From Rutidosis leptorrhynchoides (Eukaryota; Streptophyta; Magnoliopsida; Asterales; Asteraceae), in NCBI RefSeq assembly GCF_046630445.1, contig NC_092340.1, forward strand, positions 33,440,001 through 33,504,000: a stretch of DNA of 64,000 nt. Reading direction: 5' to 3'. The notes beneath the pieces are model-generated. The model did no database searches. It was not told the origin of the DNA and was given only the letters and a program-made list of their open reading frames with translations. Position numbers and translations under genes: made by a program. Positions 46,322 through 57,695 of the stretch are shown here, in pieces (within the stretch, counting starts at the first letter, position 1; each line of letters begins with the position of its first letter).

Positions 46322-47862
46322 GCTTTGCTAGCACACTATCCTTTATCATCAAACTTTTTACTGTTAAGGTCGTTTACAGTTTTTGCTGCTTCATCAGCAT
46401 TCAAAGTTATCATAACCGAATCGTTGGTTATCAATCCGAGGTGTTTTCAAAAGTTTGAAGGGTTTGCATGAAGATTGTAATTGTCAAGATACATATGATG
46501 TTCTAGAATTTTAAACGATACAAATTTTTTCTTCTTCTGGGTTTATGAATAGAAGTGATGTTCTAGCACAGTTTTGAAGTCAAAGTATAGCATTTGAAAG
46601 ATGTAAGAATCTAAGAGTGATGTTTTCTGTTAAATCTTGGCCTGGATTCTGATTTTTCAAAATCAGAATATGTAATTGAATTTGTATGGAAACGATTGTA
46701 TATCGCTGTGAGCATAGTTAATAATTTTTGAATCAAAGTTGAAGAATGTACAGTATAACATATTAATTGTGAACTTATATATTTCTTGAGTATTACCTAC
46801 CCGTTAAAGATTTCACAATTAATACTTTGTACAAAAGAATTTTTTTTATTACCGTCTTTATGAAAATATATGTATGTATATCTTCTTCAGATGTAATACA
46901 GATTTGATGAGTTAATATCATATTAAGCTCATTTGATTTTTGAATTGAATGAATAATCTCTAAAACATTAAGGATTACATAATCTTCGCGGAGTATTTCA
47001 CTAATGAAATCAATACTTCATTATTTATTCTTATTCCTCGGTGAAGGATGTTGATGCTCGTGGAATTCTTATGAACTTCATAAGATATAAATGATGTTTT
47101 CTAGAAAGTTTCGAGTACATCGAAGATAAAAGTGTAAAATCAAACATGTAATTAATTAATACACTAAGTTCATTATGAAATGGAATTCATTGAGTTGAAA
47201 CATATATTTGTAGTTAACGATGGTTAAGTTGTTAACGAAGGATGTACATCATAGCATATTAGTAATATGAATTAAGCGAGTAGTATCTACCCCTTAGAAT
47301 TCACACGTAATAGCTTAGTACGAAAAGATTCATGATGGTTTTAAAATTTATATATATAAGATATACATATAAATTCTTTAGATGAATAGAGTTATTACTT
47401 CATAACTCATTGATACAATATACTCGTTGTTGACTCGTAATGATGTCCACGGTGCTTTCTTGAACTGACGGAGCTTGTGATGTTAGAGGTGCTGCTGATT
47501 CTGACGATGTTGACAGCACTGACTGTGCTGGTGAGGCTAAGGGTACTGTTGATGCTGTTGGTAAAACAAGTCTAGCTTGTATCTTACACCATTCGGATAA
47601 GGGTTTCTACTCTATCTGATTTAGGGTTAAGGCTAGAATAGATAATCTCTAAACTTTAGAAATTACATAATCGTCGTTGAATGTTTCTCCGATGAAGTTA
47701 TGAATCCATACTTCATCGTTTGTCGTTGCTGGTACTTCTTGGTACCTATGGTGCGTATGATGTTGATATTCGAGGTACAGATTGTAATGTTGAGGCGTGT
47801 GATACGGATGTGGTTGTTGGTGGTGGTAATGATCCTGTTGGTGTGGATTATGGTGGTACCGG

Positions 47863-48309
47863 TTATGCTGCGGGTGCCGCTAATGGTGTTCGTAACCCTT
47901 GCACCATATTCTCCAAAGCCACTACCCGAGCACGAAGCTCGTTGACTTCTTCTATTATACCGGGATGATCGGTGGTTCGGACGATCGGATAAATAAGATT
48001 TATAATATGGGATAGTATATAATCATGATGAGATACTCTGGAAATGAGAGAGAAAATAGTATTACGAATAGGTTCGCCAGTAAGTGCTTCAGGTTCTTCG
48101 CCAAGAGGTGAATGTGGTGGATGGAAGGGATCACCTTCTTCTTGTCTCCAATGATTAAGTAGGCTACGAACCCATCCCCAATTCATCCAGAATAGGTGAT
48201 GGCTGATTGGTTGATCCATTCCGGTTACACTGTCTTCGGAATTCAGGTGAATATCCATATCGGAATAGCTGTCGGAGTTTAAGGAATTTGAACTAGATAC
48301 GGGATCCAT
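47863..48309 (-). CDS. Leader ORF of element C, 148 codons, unknown function
   Basis: ATG at 48309. Ser/Asp-rich N-terminus (about 1-28), then SVTGMDQPISHHLFWMNWGW, a GDPFHPPHSP loop, PEALTGEPIRNTIFSLI, and an amphipathic EEVNELRARVVALENMVQ helix, ending APAA at TAA. Beyond the TAA the frame stays Pro/Thr-rich, as in B, so the stop at this point is shared by both copies. It is the only intact sense-strand ORF of the element. Confidence 0.65.
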   Translation of the reverse strand: MDPVSSSNSLNSDSYSDMDIHLNSEDSVTGMDQPISHHLFWMNWGWVRSLLNHWRQEEGDPFHPPHSPLGEEPEALTGEPIRNTIFSLISRVSHHDYILSHIINLIYPIVRTTDHPGIIEEVNELRARVVALENMVQGLRTPLAAPAA

Positions 48310-48694
48310 CTTGTATAATCAGGGAGATGATTTTTGATATGAATTAGATTATAGAATTTAGTTTGGTATTCTTCAATACATAATTTACATATGTATATAT
48401 AATACCAAATTCCATAAATCACGGAGAAATTTTCGGAAGGTGTCAGGAAAAGTTTACAGTAACAGATACGCTAAGATATGAATTTTTGTCTATACACTAT
48501 TTATGCAATAAATGCAGGAAAACATGTTTAGACTTAAGAATGATAAGCATGTAATTTCCGAAAAGAAATGATAAGCAAAACTTTTAACATGCAGACACGG
48601 TCGAAGTCCAGACTTACTAATGCATCTTAACAACTATCAGTTAGACACACTCATGCAAGACCTGGTTCGCTAGGACCAACGCTCTGATACCAAC

Positions 48695-50372
48695 TGTGAC
48701 GATCGCTCCAAATACATATGGACGAACACGTTATTCATCGATTTCATTGCGAGGTATTTGACCTCTATATGATACATTTTGTAAATATTGCATTCTTTTG
48801 AAAAGGTACACCATAAATGAATATTTAAATCAAAGGTTTTCGACATCTGATAATTTCTACATATAGACAATCACCATAATATAATAGTTTACAATAGTAC
48901 TTCCGTTGACAATGCAGTCAAAATAAGATACATGGTGATGATTTGGTGAATGCAACGTTTCCTTGAAAAATATGCCATGTAAAACTCCATGAACATAGCT
49001 TGTCTAACATATAAGCAAATAGCGGAAGACTTCTAGGGAACCTGAGAATAAACATGCTTAAAAGTGTCAACACAAAGGTTGGTGAGTTCATAGTTTTAAT
49101 GTTGCGCATAATCTGTATATAAAGGTGAATCACAAGTTTTCAGTTGTTTCATCCAGAAACGTTTATCAAAACATTCTACGAAATTGAGCACCCTGGTAAC
49201 TAAACTTAACGTATATATATTTTATACCCATTGTATAATCATCTTAATAATACACGCAAACCAACGTGTACGCTTCTCAAATAGCATACATCCGTTAAAA
49301 GGCTAGCGCTCTAGCTCGGACGGGGATATCATGCCCTATGGATCCATATACTACTACTCGCGCCCACCAGTTCTTATAACTGGCAGTTACTAGTTACCAA
49401 AGCTAAGGGATTTTTGGTTCAAACTCAGTGTAGAATTTAGTATGTACTTGTATCCATTGTATTTAAAATAAAGTGCATGTATTCTCAGCCCAAAAATATA
49501 TATTGCAAAAGCAATTAAAAAGGGAGCAAATGAAACTCATCTTAGCAGCACATAAGGTCATTCATCAAAAAGTGACTGTAACTCGGAATGCAAGATTAAC
49601 CGTAGATCTCAACCTAGATAACATATGTTGGTCAATACATGTCTAATAAACTAGGTTGGGTTATAGTGTATCACAATCCTAATGCTCGAGATCGACATAC
49701 AAAAGTTATCAAAAGTCATTTCAAAAAGTCAATTTTGACAATTGTTCAACAAAACGAGACGTGCCTTATATAAGGATTCATTTACTTGGCTAGTAGTATT
49801 TTATCAATCTCATAAACAGGTTGTTTAAATATTAATTGCAGATTCAAAAGCAATTCCAATTAACGTCAATTATAATTCAGTTGACCATATCTTTTGATTC
49901 GTTCATCGAAATTACGCGATTTCTAAATGAAAAGTTATTGATTTTTTGCCAGCTTTCCGAAAACATGTAAATCATATACCTTTTACTAGTAATATATGTA
50001 TTTAATTCGTGATTCATTATAAACTGTTTAACGACGAAATTTAGCATACAAGCATGTATAAATATATACTAGAGTATTAGACATGTATACACTATTAATA
50101 TATAAAAGATAAGATATGAATGCTCACGTATCAATATTGAGATTCAATATTGCAGGAAAGTACGTAGACGCAACAGAGATGATAAATACTAGGTTTGACT
50201 TGCGAACAATACCCATGAACATTACCCATAACCTCCATAGCTATAACCCATAATTTCCTTAGTTCTATCCCGTTTGAAGCTTGTTTTGAAAGTGACACGC
50301 TCATGACCTCGTCGTAATATTTTATGTATAATATTACTAAAAATATTAAGATTAATAATAATAATAATAATC

Positions 50373-50428
<56 letters not shown>

Positions 50429-51044
50429 CTTTATGTAATTTTCGTTTCGATGACTCGTACGTTGTCACTCGACTTATATCCCGGTTCCGGTTTCTCGAAC
50501 GCATTTTCGTACGCTCAGAAAACTCGCAATTTACGTTTTGTGACTCGTACCTTTGTCAAAATATAGTCTTAAATTATCAATAAACTATATCATTCAAAGT
50601 GTATCTTAAACTTTCGAGTGTTTTGGTCATTTACTTCTATAAATCATTGTCTCGCTATTTGTTGATATATATATAATAACAAATCGTTTTATGACCAATT
50701 TAATATATATTTTCAACATTCATAAACACGTTTTAAATATACGTCACAAGTTATTCATACAATTAATATTCCAACTTATCATATATATTCAAATAAATAT
50801 TTAAACCAATAAGTTTAATGTACGGTATTAAACAATTAATACATTGTTACTTTTTCAAGTTATAGTATATATATATGTATCTATATACATATAATTGTTC
50901 GCGAATCGTCGAAAACAACCGAAAGGTATTTGAATAGTTCAAAAACTTTGAGATTCAATTTTACAGACTTTGCTTATCATGTCAGAAATGTTAATCATAC
51001 GAAGATTAAGTTTAAATTTGGTCAGAAATTTCCGGATCATCACA
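48695..51044 (-). repeat. 5' LTR of element C
   Basis: Closely similar to 42175-44839 throughout except that about 315 bp are missing, between the (AAT)n tract (50361-50427) and the TTTCGTTTCGATGACTCG block. The lost part contains the TATA box and both palindromes. Confidence 0.88.
50361..50427. repeat. (AAT)n microsatellite
   Basis: About 67 bp of AAT repeat, with the deletion junction at its right end. Confidence 0.95.
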
Positions 51045-51240
51045 GATTCCTTCCCCATATCTGATGTGTAAAAGAACCACCAAAACTCATGAACCGAATC
51101 ATATACAGAATCTCCATACCGAATGTGATTCAACTGCCATACCGAATTAGATTCAAAAACATATACCGAATCAATTACTGACTCAACATCAAATCAGACG
51201 GTGTACGGAATCCAGTAATAACCTTTGCAACATACCGAAT
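51045..51240 (-). mobile_element. Continuation of the second Sirevirus-like element
   Basis: Begins with the second GATTC and continues the non-coding interior interrupted at 42174. A TACCGAAT motif, the complement of ATTCGGTA on the other side, repeats at about 51092, 51117, 51140 and 51164 with 23-25 bp spacing and once more at the end. CGAAT at 51236-51240 is the left target-site sequence of element D. Confidence 0.6.
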
Positions 51241-52722
51241 TGTGATGACCCAGAAAATTTCATATTAATAAATTAATTACAGGATAAATGTGTCCGACAC
51301 GATAAGCGAACCTATTATGTTGAGTCTTAAAACTTTTTGAACTAGTTTACACATTCATGTACCTTTCGATTTTGTTCAACGATTCACGAACGTCATAACC
51401 TGTGATAATTATAAAAATCACTTTGCTACAATAAAACACTATTTGCTACAACACTATTTGCTACAGTGAAAACGACTTTGCTACAGTAAACACTATTTGC
51501 TACAGTACGCTATTGCTACAGTAAATATTATGTCGACGAACTAGCACACAAAAGCAGATCAGGCGGCCATGCGATCGCATGGCAAAACACTACAAACCCA
51601 TGCGATCGCATGGGCTACAGGAAATGGAAAAGTACTATAAATACGCCAGTTTGCTCGACGAATTCTTCACACTCTTTCTTTTCTTTCTTCTGTAATTTAA
51701 ATTTATATTTATAATTATAATTATAATTATAATTTAAGTTTAATAATAATAAAGTATATACGTGGGTGTTTTAATTCGGGTTTCAAACCGTTTTAAGCTA
51801 AGGAAATATTAGGTATTGTTCGGGGTATTGTTCTTGAATCCAAGGCCAACCATACAGTCGTCTACCATCATTACGTCTACGCAATTTGCCTACAATATTG
51901 AATCTCAATATTGAACCGTGAGTTTATAGTCTCCCTTTTTAAATACGTTAAATATTTTTGGGCTGAGAATACATACAATTTAATTTAAACGCAATAAGAC
52001 ACAAGTACATTCTAAATTCTACACTGAGTTAAACCGAAAATCCCTTAGCTTTGGTAACTAGTAGCTGCCAGTACATAGGATATGGACTGGTGGGCGCGAA
52101 TAATTGTATATGGATCCATAAGGCTTGACATCCCCGTTCGAGCTAGAGCGCTAGCCTTTTAAAGGACGTATGTTATTTAAGTTTATGACACGTTGGTTTG
52201 CGTGTATGAAAACGAATAGGTTAATTATCATTATAGCGTTAAGTTTAGTTACCAGGGTGCTCTGTTACATAGAATCTATTGATAAACTTTTGATGAAATC
52301 TTGTGGTCTATCTTTATATATATTTATGACTCGAGCAATTAAACCGATAACTCACCAACATTCGTGTTGACTTTTAGCATGTTTTATTCTCAGGTCCTTA
52401 GATTTCTTCCACTGTGATGTGCTTGTTACCTGCATGGAGTCTCTCATGCTTTGTATAAAGTTTAATGCATTCGAAATAAAACTGCGTTGTGTAATAAATA
52501 ATTTGACTGTGATGTCAAACTGTATGATAAAAACTTATGTATTTTGGGGATTTGCTTATACCTAAGCACTCACCCACATGTTTATAACTTTCTATATTTA
52601 GAAAGTCACTTATTTTAATGAATGCAATATTCTATCAAAACGTATCATATAGAGGTCAAAACCTCACTGTGGAATCAATGATTAACGTGCCGCGTCAATA
52701 GCGATTTTGACGGGTCGTTACA
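51241..52722 (+). repeat. 5' LTR of gypsy element D (1,482 bp)
   Basis: TGTGATGACCCAG...GGGTCGTTACA. The promoter-like core is two CATGCGATCGCATG palindromes at 51567-51582 and 51598-51613, then TATA box CTATAAATA at 51635-51643. Downstream blocks 'cgatgtcaaact' to 'gtatcatatagaggtcaaaacctc' match the complement of the B, C and E LTR ends. Confidence 0.88.
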
Positions 52723-52724
52723 GT

Positions 52725-52736
52725 TGGTATCAGAGC
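52725..52736 (+). promoter_or_regulatory. Primer-binding site of element D
   Basis: TGGTATCAGAGC, exact initiator-Met tRNA complement, two bases after the LTR. Confidence 0.95.
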
Positions 52737-52924
52737 TTGAGGTTATAGGGAACCAGAATTTTCATTAATGTGTTTAACTTGTAATTGTTAAGATGCATTA
52801 GTGAGTCTGGACTATGACCATATCTATTTTTACCGAATTTTTTTTTTTGCTTATCATCTTATCAAAAATACTATATATGATATATTTCTATGCTAACGTA
52901 ATTGTTGTTTCAATTAGGTGATAG

Positions 52925-53557
52925 ATGACTTCTTCTAATCCTATCATTTTGTACAACTCGAAATCGGACACTGAATCCATTCTCTCCATAACTAAAAAGG
53001 ACGTTACAATACCTATTAAAGAAGAAATTGTGTTAGCCGGGAAATCTCAACTCCAGGTAAACCCAGAGGAGGTCCCAGCTCCGCCCATCCCTGGTTTTTC
53101 GGAGCCACAATATCGTTTCGATGGTACCGTGATCCCTGGAATAAACGAGGATCGTCCATTTCTAAACGAACATGGACATTGGGCTAGATACACCGCCGAT
53201 GGGCGGGTTGTGCCGATTACGCCTGGCAGATATCGGTTCATGACCACTGGTACATATTCTCCTATACATGACTCAGACAGTTCATTAGGTGAGATCAGTG
53301 AGGAGGAGGAGGAAGTAAAGGAGATTACAGAAAAAGAAGTTAACAAAGAAAAGGAACCTATAGTCACCAACCCAGAATTTCCAAATCCAAAAATTAATAA
53401 AGCAATTGTTACTCCTAATATTTCTACCCCTAGTCACCCTTCTCTTACCAACTCTATTGAGGTGTCAAGTACCTCAGAACCCCGACCAAAATATAAACTT
53501 ACCGCTCGAATAAGCGATATTCCAGTACCTGATAACAAGAAGTCTCGCCACTTTTAA
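52925..53557 (+). CDS. Leader ORF of element D, 210 codons, unknown function
   Basis: An ATG-initiated frame between primer site and gag. It has a polar N-terminus, a Pro-rich centre (VPAPPIPGFSEPQYRFDG, GRVVPITPGRYRFM), and an acidic stretch (SEEEEEVKEITEKEVNKEKE, about 120-140) before a Ser/Thr/Pro-rich end. It occupies the same place as the leader ORFs of A, B and C but shares no clear sequence with them. It is intact although the gag-pol next to it is decayed. Confidence 0.55.
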   Translation: MTSSNPIILYNSKSDTESILSITKKDVTIPIKEEIVLAGKSQLQVNPEEVPAPPIPGFSEPQYRFDGTVIPGINEDRPFLNEHGHWARYTADGRVVPITPGRYRFMTTGTYSPIHDSDSSLGEISEEEEEVKEITEKEVNKEKEPIVTNPEFPNPKINKAIVTPNISTPSHPSLTNSIEVSSTSEPRPKYKLTARISDIPVPDNKKSRHF

Positions 53558-53962
53558 AAACCATTTCTGCTACGACATCACTTCACGCATTGTATAATAT
53601 TAATTAGTGTGCTTTACTTTATTCTATGTATGTTTTATGTAAAATAAACTTATGTGAATAATTGGTATTGTATCGTTGTACCATAATGCATTGGAGAATA
53701 AAGCGTGAAATAAAAATGCATTAGTTTTTCATAATAGAATATCATTTGAATGATAGTAGTTAACTGTTGTACTAAGCTATTAAATATGAACTTTAACGGG
53801 TAGGTAATTCCCTAGAAATAATTATAAAACGCTAATAAGAAGAAAAGTCTTTTATAATAATTGGTTCATATTATTAATATTCTACGATTAACTATTGACA
53901 ACTCATTTTACTTATAATATTCTATATGATTAATTTATCTCTGTTGTGTTTATTGAAGAAAC
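53558..53962 (+). mobile_element. Non-coding spacer of element D
   Basis: AT-rich spacer between the leader ORF and gag. It includes AACGGGTAGGTAATTCCC near 53788, similar to the strings next to the 3' LTRs of the other gypsy elements. Confidence 0.5.
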
Positions 53963-55472
53963 ATGTCTCAAATGTCGGATGCTAAGTTTGAGGAACTAGT
54001 CGAAAAAACGTGTGAATGAAAGAATTGCTACAGCTGAGGTAGCAAAAGCAGCAGTCGAAGCAGCAGCCAAAGCAGCAGCCGTAAACACAAACTCACGAAA
54101 CGGATGCTCATACAAAACTTTTCAAGGATGCAAACCACAGACGTTTAGTGGAACTGAGGGACCAGTCGGTCTAACCCGATGGTTTGAAAAGATGGAGTCC
54201 TTTTTCAAAATCAGTAATTATGCAGACGGAGACAAGTCAAAGTATGATTCGTGCACGTTGCAAGACGGTGCACTTACTTGGTGGAACAATTATGCTAAAG
54301 CAGAAGGAGTAGATACGGCATATGATATCTCTTGGGAAGAACTGAAAAAGATGCTAATCGAGGAGTACTGTCCTCGAAACGAGATTAGAAAAATGGAATC
54401 TGAGTTACGTAATCTGAAGGTTTTTGGCGTGAATCTCAATAACTATGAAAAGCGTTTCATGGAACTAGCCTTGTTGTGTCCCGAATTGGTGCCAAACGAG
54501 AAACGAAAGATATAGATGTATATTGACGGTTTGTCGATCAATATCAAAGGAAATGTTACATCATCCAAACCAAATACGATGCAGGAGGCCATGACAATGG
54601 CACACCAACTCATGAACCAGATCATGGAGAGTTCGATTAAGGCACCAATTACCGAAGTCAAGACAACTGAAGGAAAGAGGAAATGTGAAGACTATGAGGG
54701 CAAAAGTACTCACCTGAAGAAGTGAGAAACTTTTAAAGGTAAACAAGATGGGGCAACTGCTAGTCCAAACTATAAGGGACCCCATCCGTTCTGCAAAATA
54801 TGTTACACAGATCATGCAGGTTATTGCCAAGTGGTCTGTGATAAGTGCAACAAGAAAGGATATATGGCGAAAGATTGTTATGCCACCGTTTCTGAAGTAA
54901 AGACAAAATCGACCGATGTCAAGAAATGTTTTGGATACGGGAAGTCTGGTCACTTTATAAATCAATACCCTGATAAGGAGAAGAACAAAGAACCCGCACG
55001 TGGGAGGGCATTTAATGTTAATGCCAGTGAAGTACGTGAGGATCCTAATCTTGTCACGGGTACGTTTACCGTTAATAATCAACTAGCTTCTATTATGTTT
55101 GATACGGGTGCTGATAGAAGTTATATGTGTAAAGACTTTAGTTCTAAACTAAAATGTGCATCGTTACCTCTAGACGATAAATATACTATTGAATTAGCTA
55201 ATGGTAAACTGATAAAAGCTGATAAAATTTGCCATGGTTGCGAAATAAATCTCGCTGGTGAAACCTTCAAAATCGATTTGATACCCGTAGAATTAGGAAG
55301 TTTTAACGTAATCGTTGGCATAGACTGGATGTCCAAAACAAGAGCGAAAGTTGTTTGCGCTGAGAAAGCAATCCGCATCCCTCGTAAGGATGAAACGTCA
55401 TTAATGATTTATGAGGAGAAGAGCAACTCAAAGCTGAACCTTATCAGCTGTATGAAGGCCCAGAAACTTTAA
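53963..55472 (+). pseudogene. gag: gag-protease of gypsy element D, broken
   Basis: The ATG at 53963 (MSQMSDAKFEELVEK) leads into an A6 run at 54003-54008 where one extra base shifts the frame; the Gag domain then reads on from 54012 (WFEKMESFF, LTWWNNYAK, EYCPRNEIRKMESEL). In-frame stops follow at 54513-54515 and 54723-54725. The two CCHC knuckles are damaged: the first has Tyr for His (CDKCNKKGYMAKDC), the second lacks two Cys. The aspartic protease motif FDTGAD (about 55099) is kept. A one-base deletion near 55472 shifts into pol. Confidence 0.9.
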
Positions 55473-57695
55473 GAAAAGGTTGTTATGCTATTCTGGCACA
55501 CGTAAAGAAGATCGATACTGAAGAAAGAAGCATTGATGACATGCCGGTTGTAAGAGAATATCCCGGAGTATTTCCATAAGAATTACCGGGGCTACCTCCA
55601 CACAGATGTGTAGAATTCCAGATTGATCTCGTACCAGGAGCCGCACCTGTAGCCCGATCCCCATATAGACTTGCACATTCAGAAATGCAAGAATTACAAA
55701 ACCAGTTGCAAGAATTATCGGACCATAGATTTATTCGTCCCAGTTTTTCACCTTGGGATGCTCCTATTCTGTTCGTCAAGAAGAAGGATGGATCTATGAG
55801 AATGTGCATAGATTACCGAGAATTAAACAAATTAACAATCAAGAATCGGTACCCATTACCGAGGATTGATGATTTGTTTGATCAATTGCAAGGATCAAGT
55901 GTTTATTCTAAGATTGATCTATACTCCGGATATCATCAGCTGAGAGTGAAGGAAGAAGATGTTCCTAAAACCGCGTTCAGAACTCGTTACGGTCACTATG
56001 AATTTTTAGTCATGCCTTTTGGATTGACTAATGCTCCAGTAGTATTCATGGATCTAATGAATCGCATCTGTAGACCGTATTTAGACAAATTTGTCATTGT
56101 TTTTATCGACGACATATTGATTTACTCGAAGAACAAGGAAGAACATGAGCAATACTTAAGACTGGTACTGGAGGTACTCAAGAAAGAAGAACTGTACGCA
56201 AAATTTTTTAAGTGTGATTTCTGGTTACAAGAAGTACAGTTTTTGGGCCATGTTGTCAGTAAACATGGAATTAAAGTTGACCCTGCTAAGATCGAAGCCA
56301 TTAGTAAATGGGAAACCCCGAAGACTCCAACACAAATCCGCCAATTTTTAGGTCTTGCTGGTCACTACCGAAGATTCATTCAAGACTTCTCTAAAATCGC
56401 CAAACCCTTAACTGCATTGACTCAAAAGGGAAAGAAGTATGATTGGTTCACGGAACAGGAATCTTCATTCCAGTTATTAAATAAAAAGTTAACGTCTGCA
56501 CCCATTTTGTCATTACCAGAAGGAAATGATGATTTCGAGATCTATTGTGACGCTTCACGCCAAGGTTTAGGATGTGTATTGATGCAATGCACAAAATTTA
56601 TCGCATACGCTTCACGCCAACTAAAAATTCACGAAAGGAACTATACGACACACGATTTGGAACTTGGAGCAGTAGTTTTTGCACTCAAAATATGGAGACA
56701 CTATCTATATGGAACCAAGTGTACAGTGTACACCGACCATAAGAGTCTTCAGCATATTTTTGATCAAAAACAACTAAATATGAGGCAACGTCGCTGGGTA
56801 GAGTTGTTAAACGATTACGATTGTGAAATCCGTTACCACCCCGGAAAGGCTAATGTTGTAGCTGACGCCCTAAGTCGGAAAGAGAGAGTAAAACCTCTTA
56901 GGGTCCGAGCTTTGAATATTACAATTCGTACTCATCTCACAAAGCAAATTCAAGCAGCACAGTTAGAGGCTTTAAAAGAAGAAAATGAAAAAGGCGAAAT
57001 GAGCAGAGGGTTAGAAAAATAGCTTGAAGTAAAAACCGATGGAACCCTGTATGTTGCTGGTAGGATATGGGTACCAAGACATGGTAACCTAAGGCAACTA
57101 GTACTAGATGAAGCACACAAAACGAGGTACTAAATTCACTCAGGAAACGGGAAAATGTACCATGATCTTAAGAAGTTCTATTGGTGGCCTAATATGAAGA
57201 CAGAAATTGCTACTTATGTAAGCAAATGTTTGACATGTGCCAAGGTCAAAGCTGAACACCGAAAGCCGTCAGGGTTACTACAGCAACCGGAAATTCCTCA
57301 GTGGATATGGGAAAGAATAACTATGAATTTTATTACGAAATTGCCAAGGACTGCAAGTAGTCATGATACTATTTGGGTGATAGTTGATCGTCTAACTAAA
57401 TCAGCTCACTTTCTACCAATAAAGGAGACAGACAGTATGGAGAAATTAGCACGCCTATATTTGAAGAAAGTAGTTTCCAGGCATGGTGTACCTATCTCTA
57501 TCATATCTGATCGCGACACCCGATTCACATCACGTTTTTGGCAGCCATTACAAAAAGCATTGGGAACTCGATTAGATATAAGCACCGCTTATCATCCACA
57601 GACAGATGGTCAAAGTGAAAGAATAATACAAACATTAGAAGACATGTTACGGGCATGCGTGATTGACTTTGGAACCAGTTGGGATCGACACTTAC
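55473..57695 (+). pseudogene. pol: pol of gypsy element D, broken and truncated
   Basis: Reverse transcriptase then RNase H then integrase, so gypsy order. RT has [17 protein letters not shown] and the catalytic FIDDILIYS; RNase H has [17 protein letters not shown] and TDHKSL; integrase has the HHCC region (CLTCAKVK) and [20 protein letters not shown] and [10 protein letters not shown]. Nonsense codons lie at 55577-55579, 57020-57022 and 57131-57133. The integrase stops at SWDRHL, where the LTR of element E begins at 57696. The remainder of D is outside the window. Confidence 0.92.
57691..57695. other. Probable target-site sequence of element E, left copy
   Basis: CTTAC, the last five bases of element D before the LTR of E. 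The right copy is outside the window, so it is not confirmed. Confidence 0.5.

Larger units (their letters stand above)
44840..48694 (-). mobile_element. Interior of element C
   Basis: The minus strand begins at the primer site (48681-48692, TGGTATCAGAGC), passes the leader ORF (48309 to 47863), then non-coding sequence, and ends at a purine-rich AACGGGTAGGTAC against the 3' LTR. The region 45.06-46.5 kb is collinear with 1-1.1 kb of element A and carries the antisense segment below. Confidence 0.8.
42175..51044 (-). mobile_element. Gypsy-type non-autonomous element C (8,870 bp)
   Basis: Complete: GATTC duplications at 42170-42174 and 51045-51049, LTRs of 2,665 and 2,350 bp that differ mostly by one deletion, an exact Met-tRNA primer site, and a 3.85-kb interior with one intact leader ORF and an antisense conserved segment. 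There is no gag, protease, RT or integrase. It needs proteins from an autonomous partner. Confidence 0.88.
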
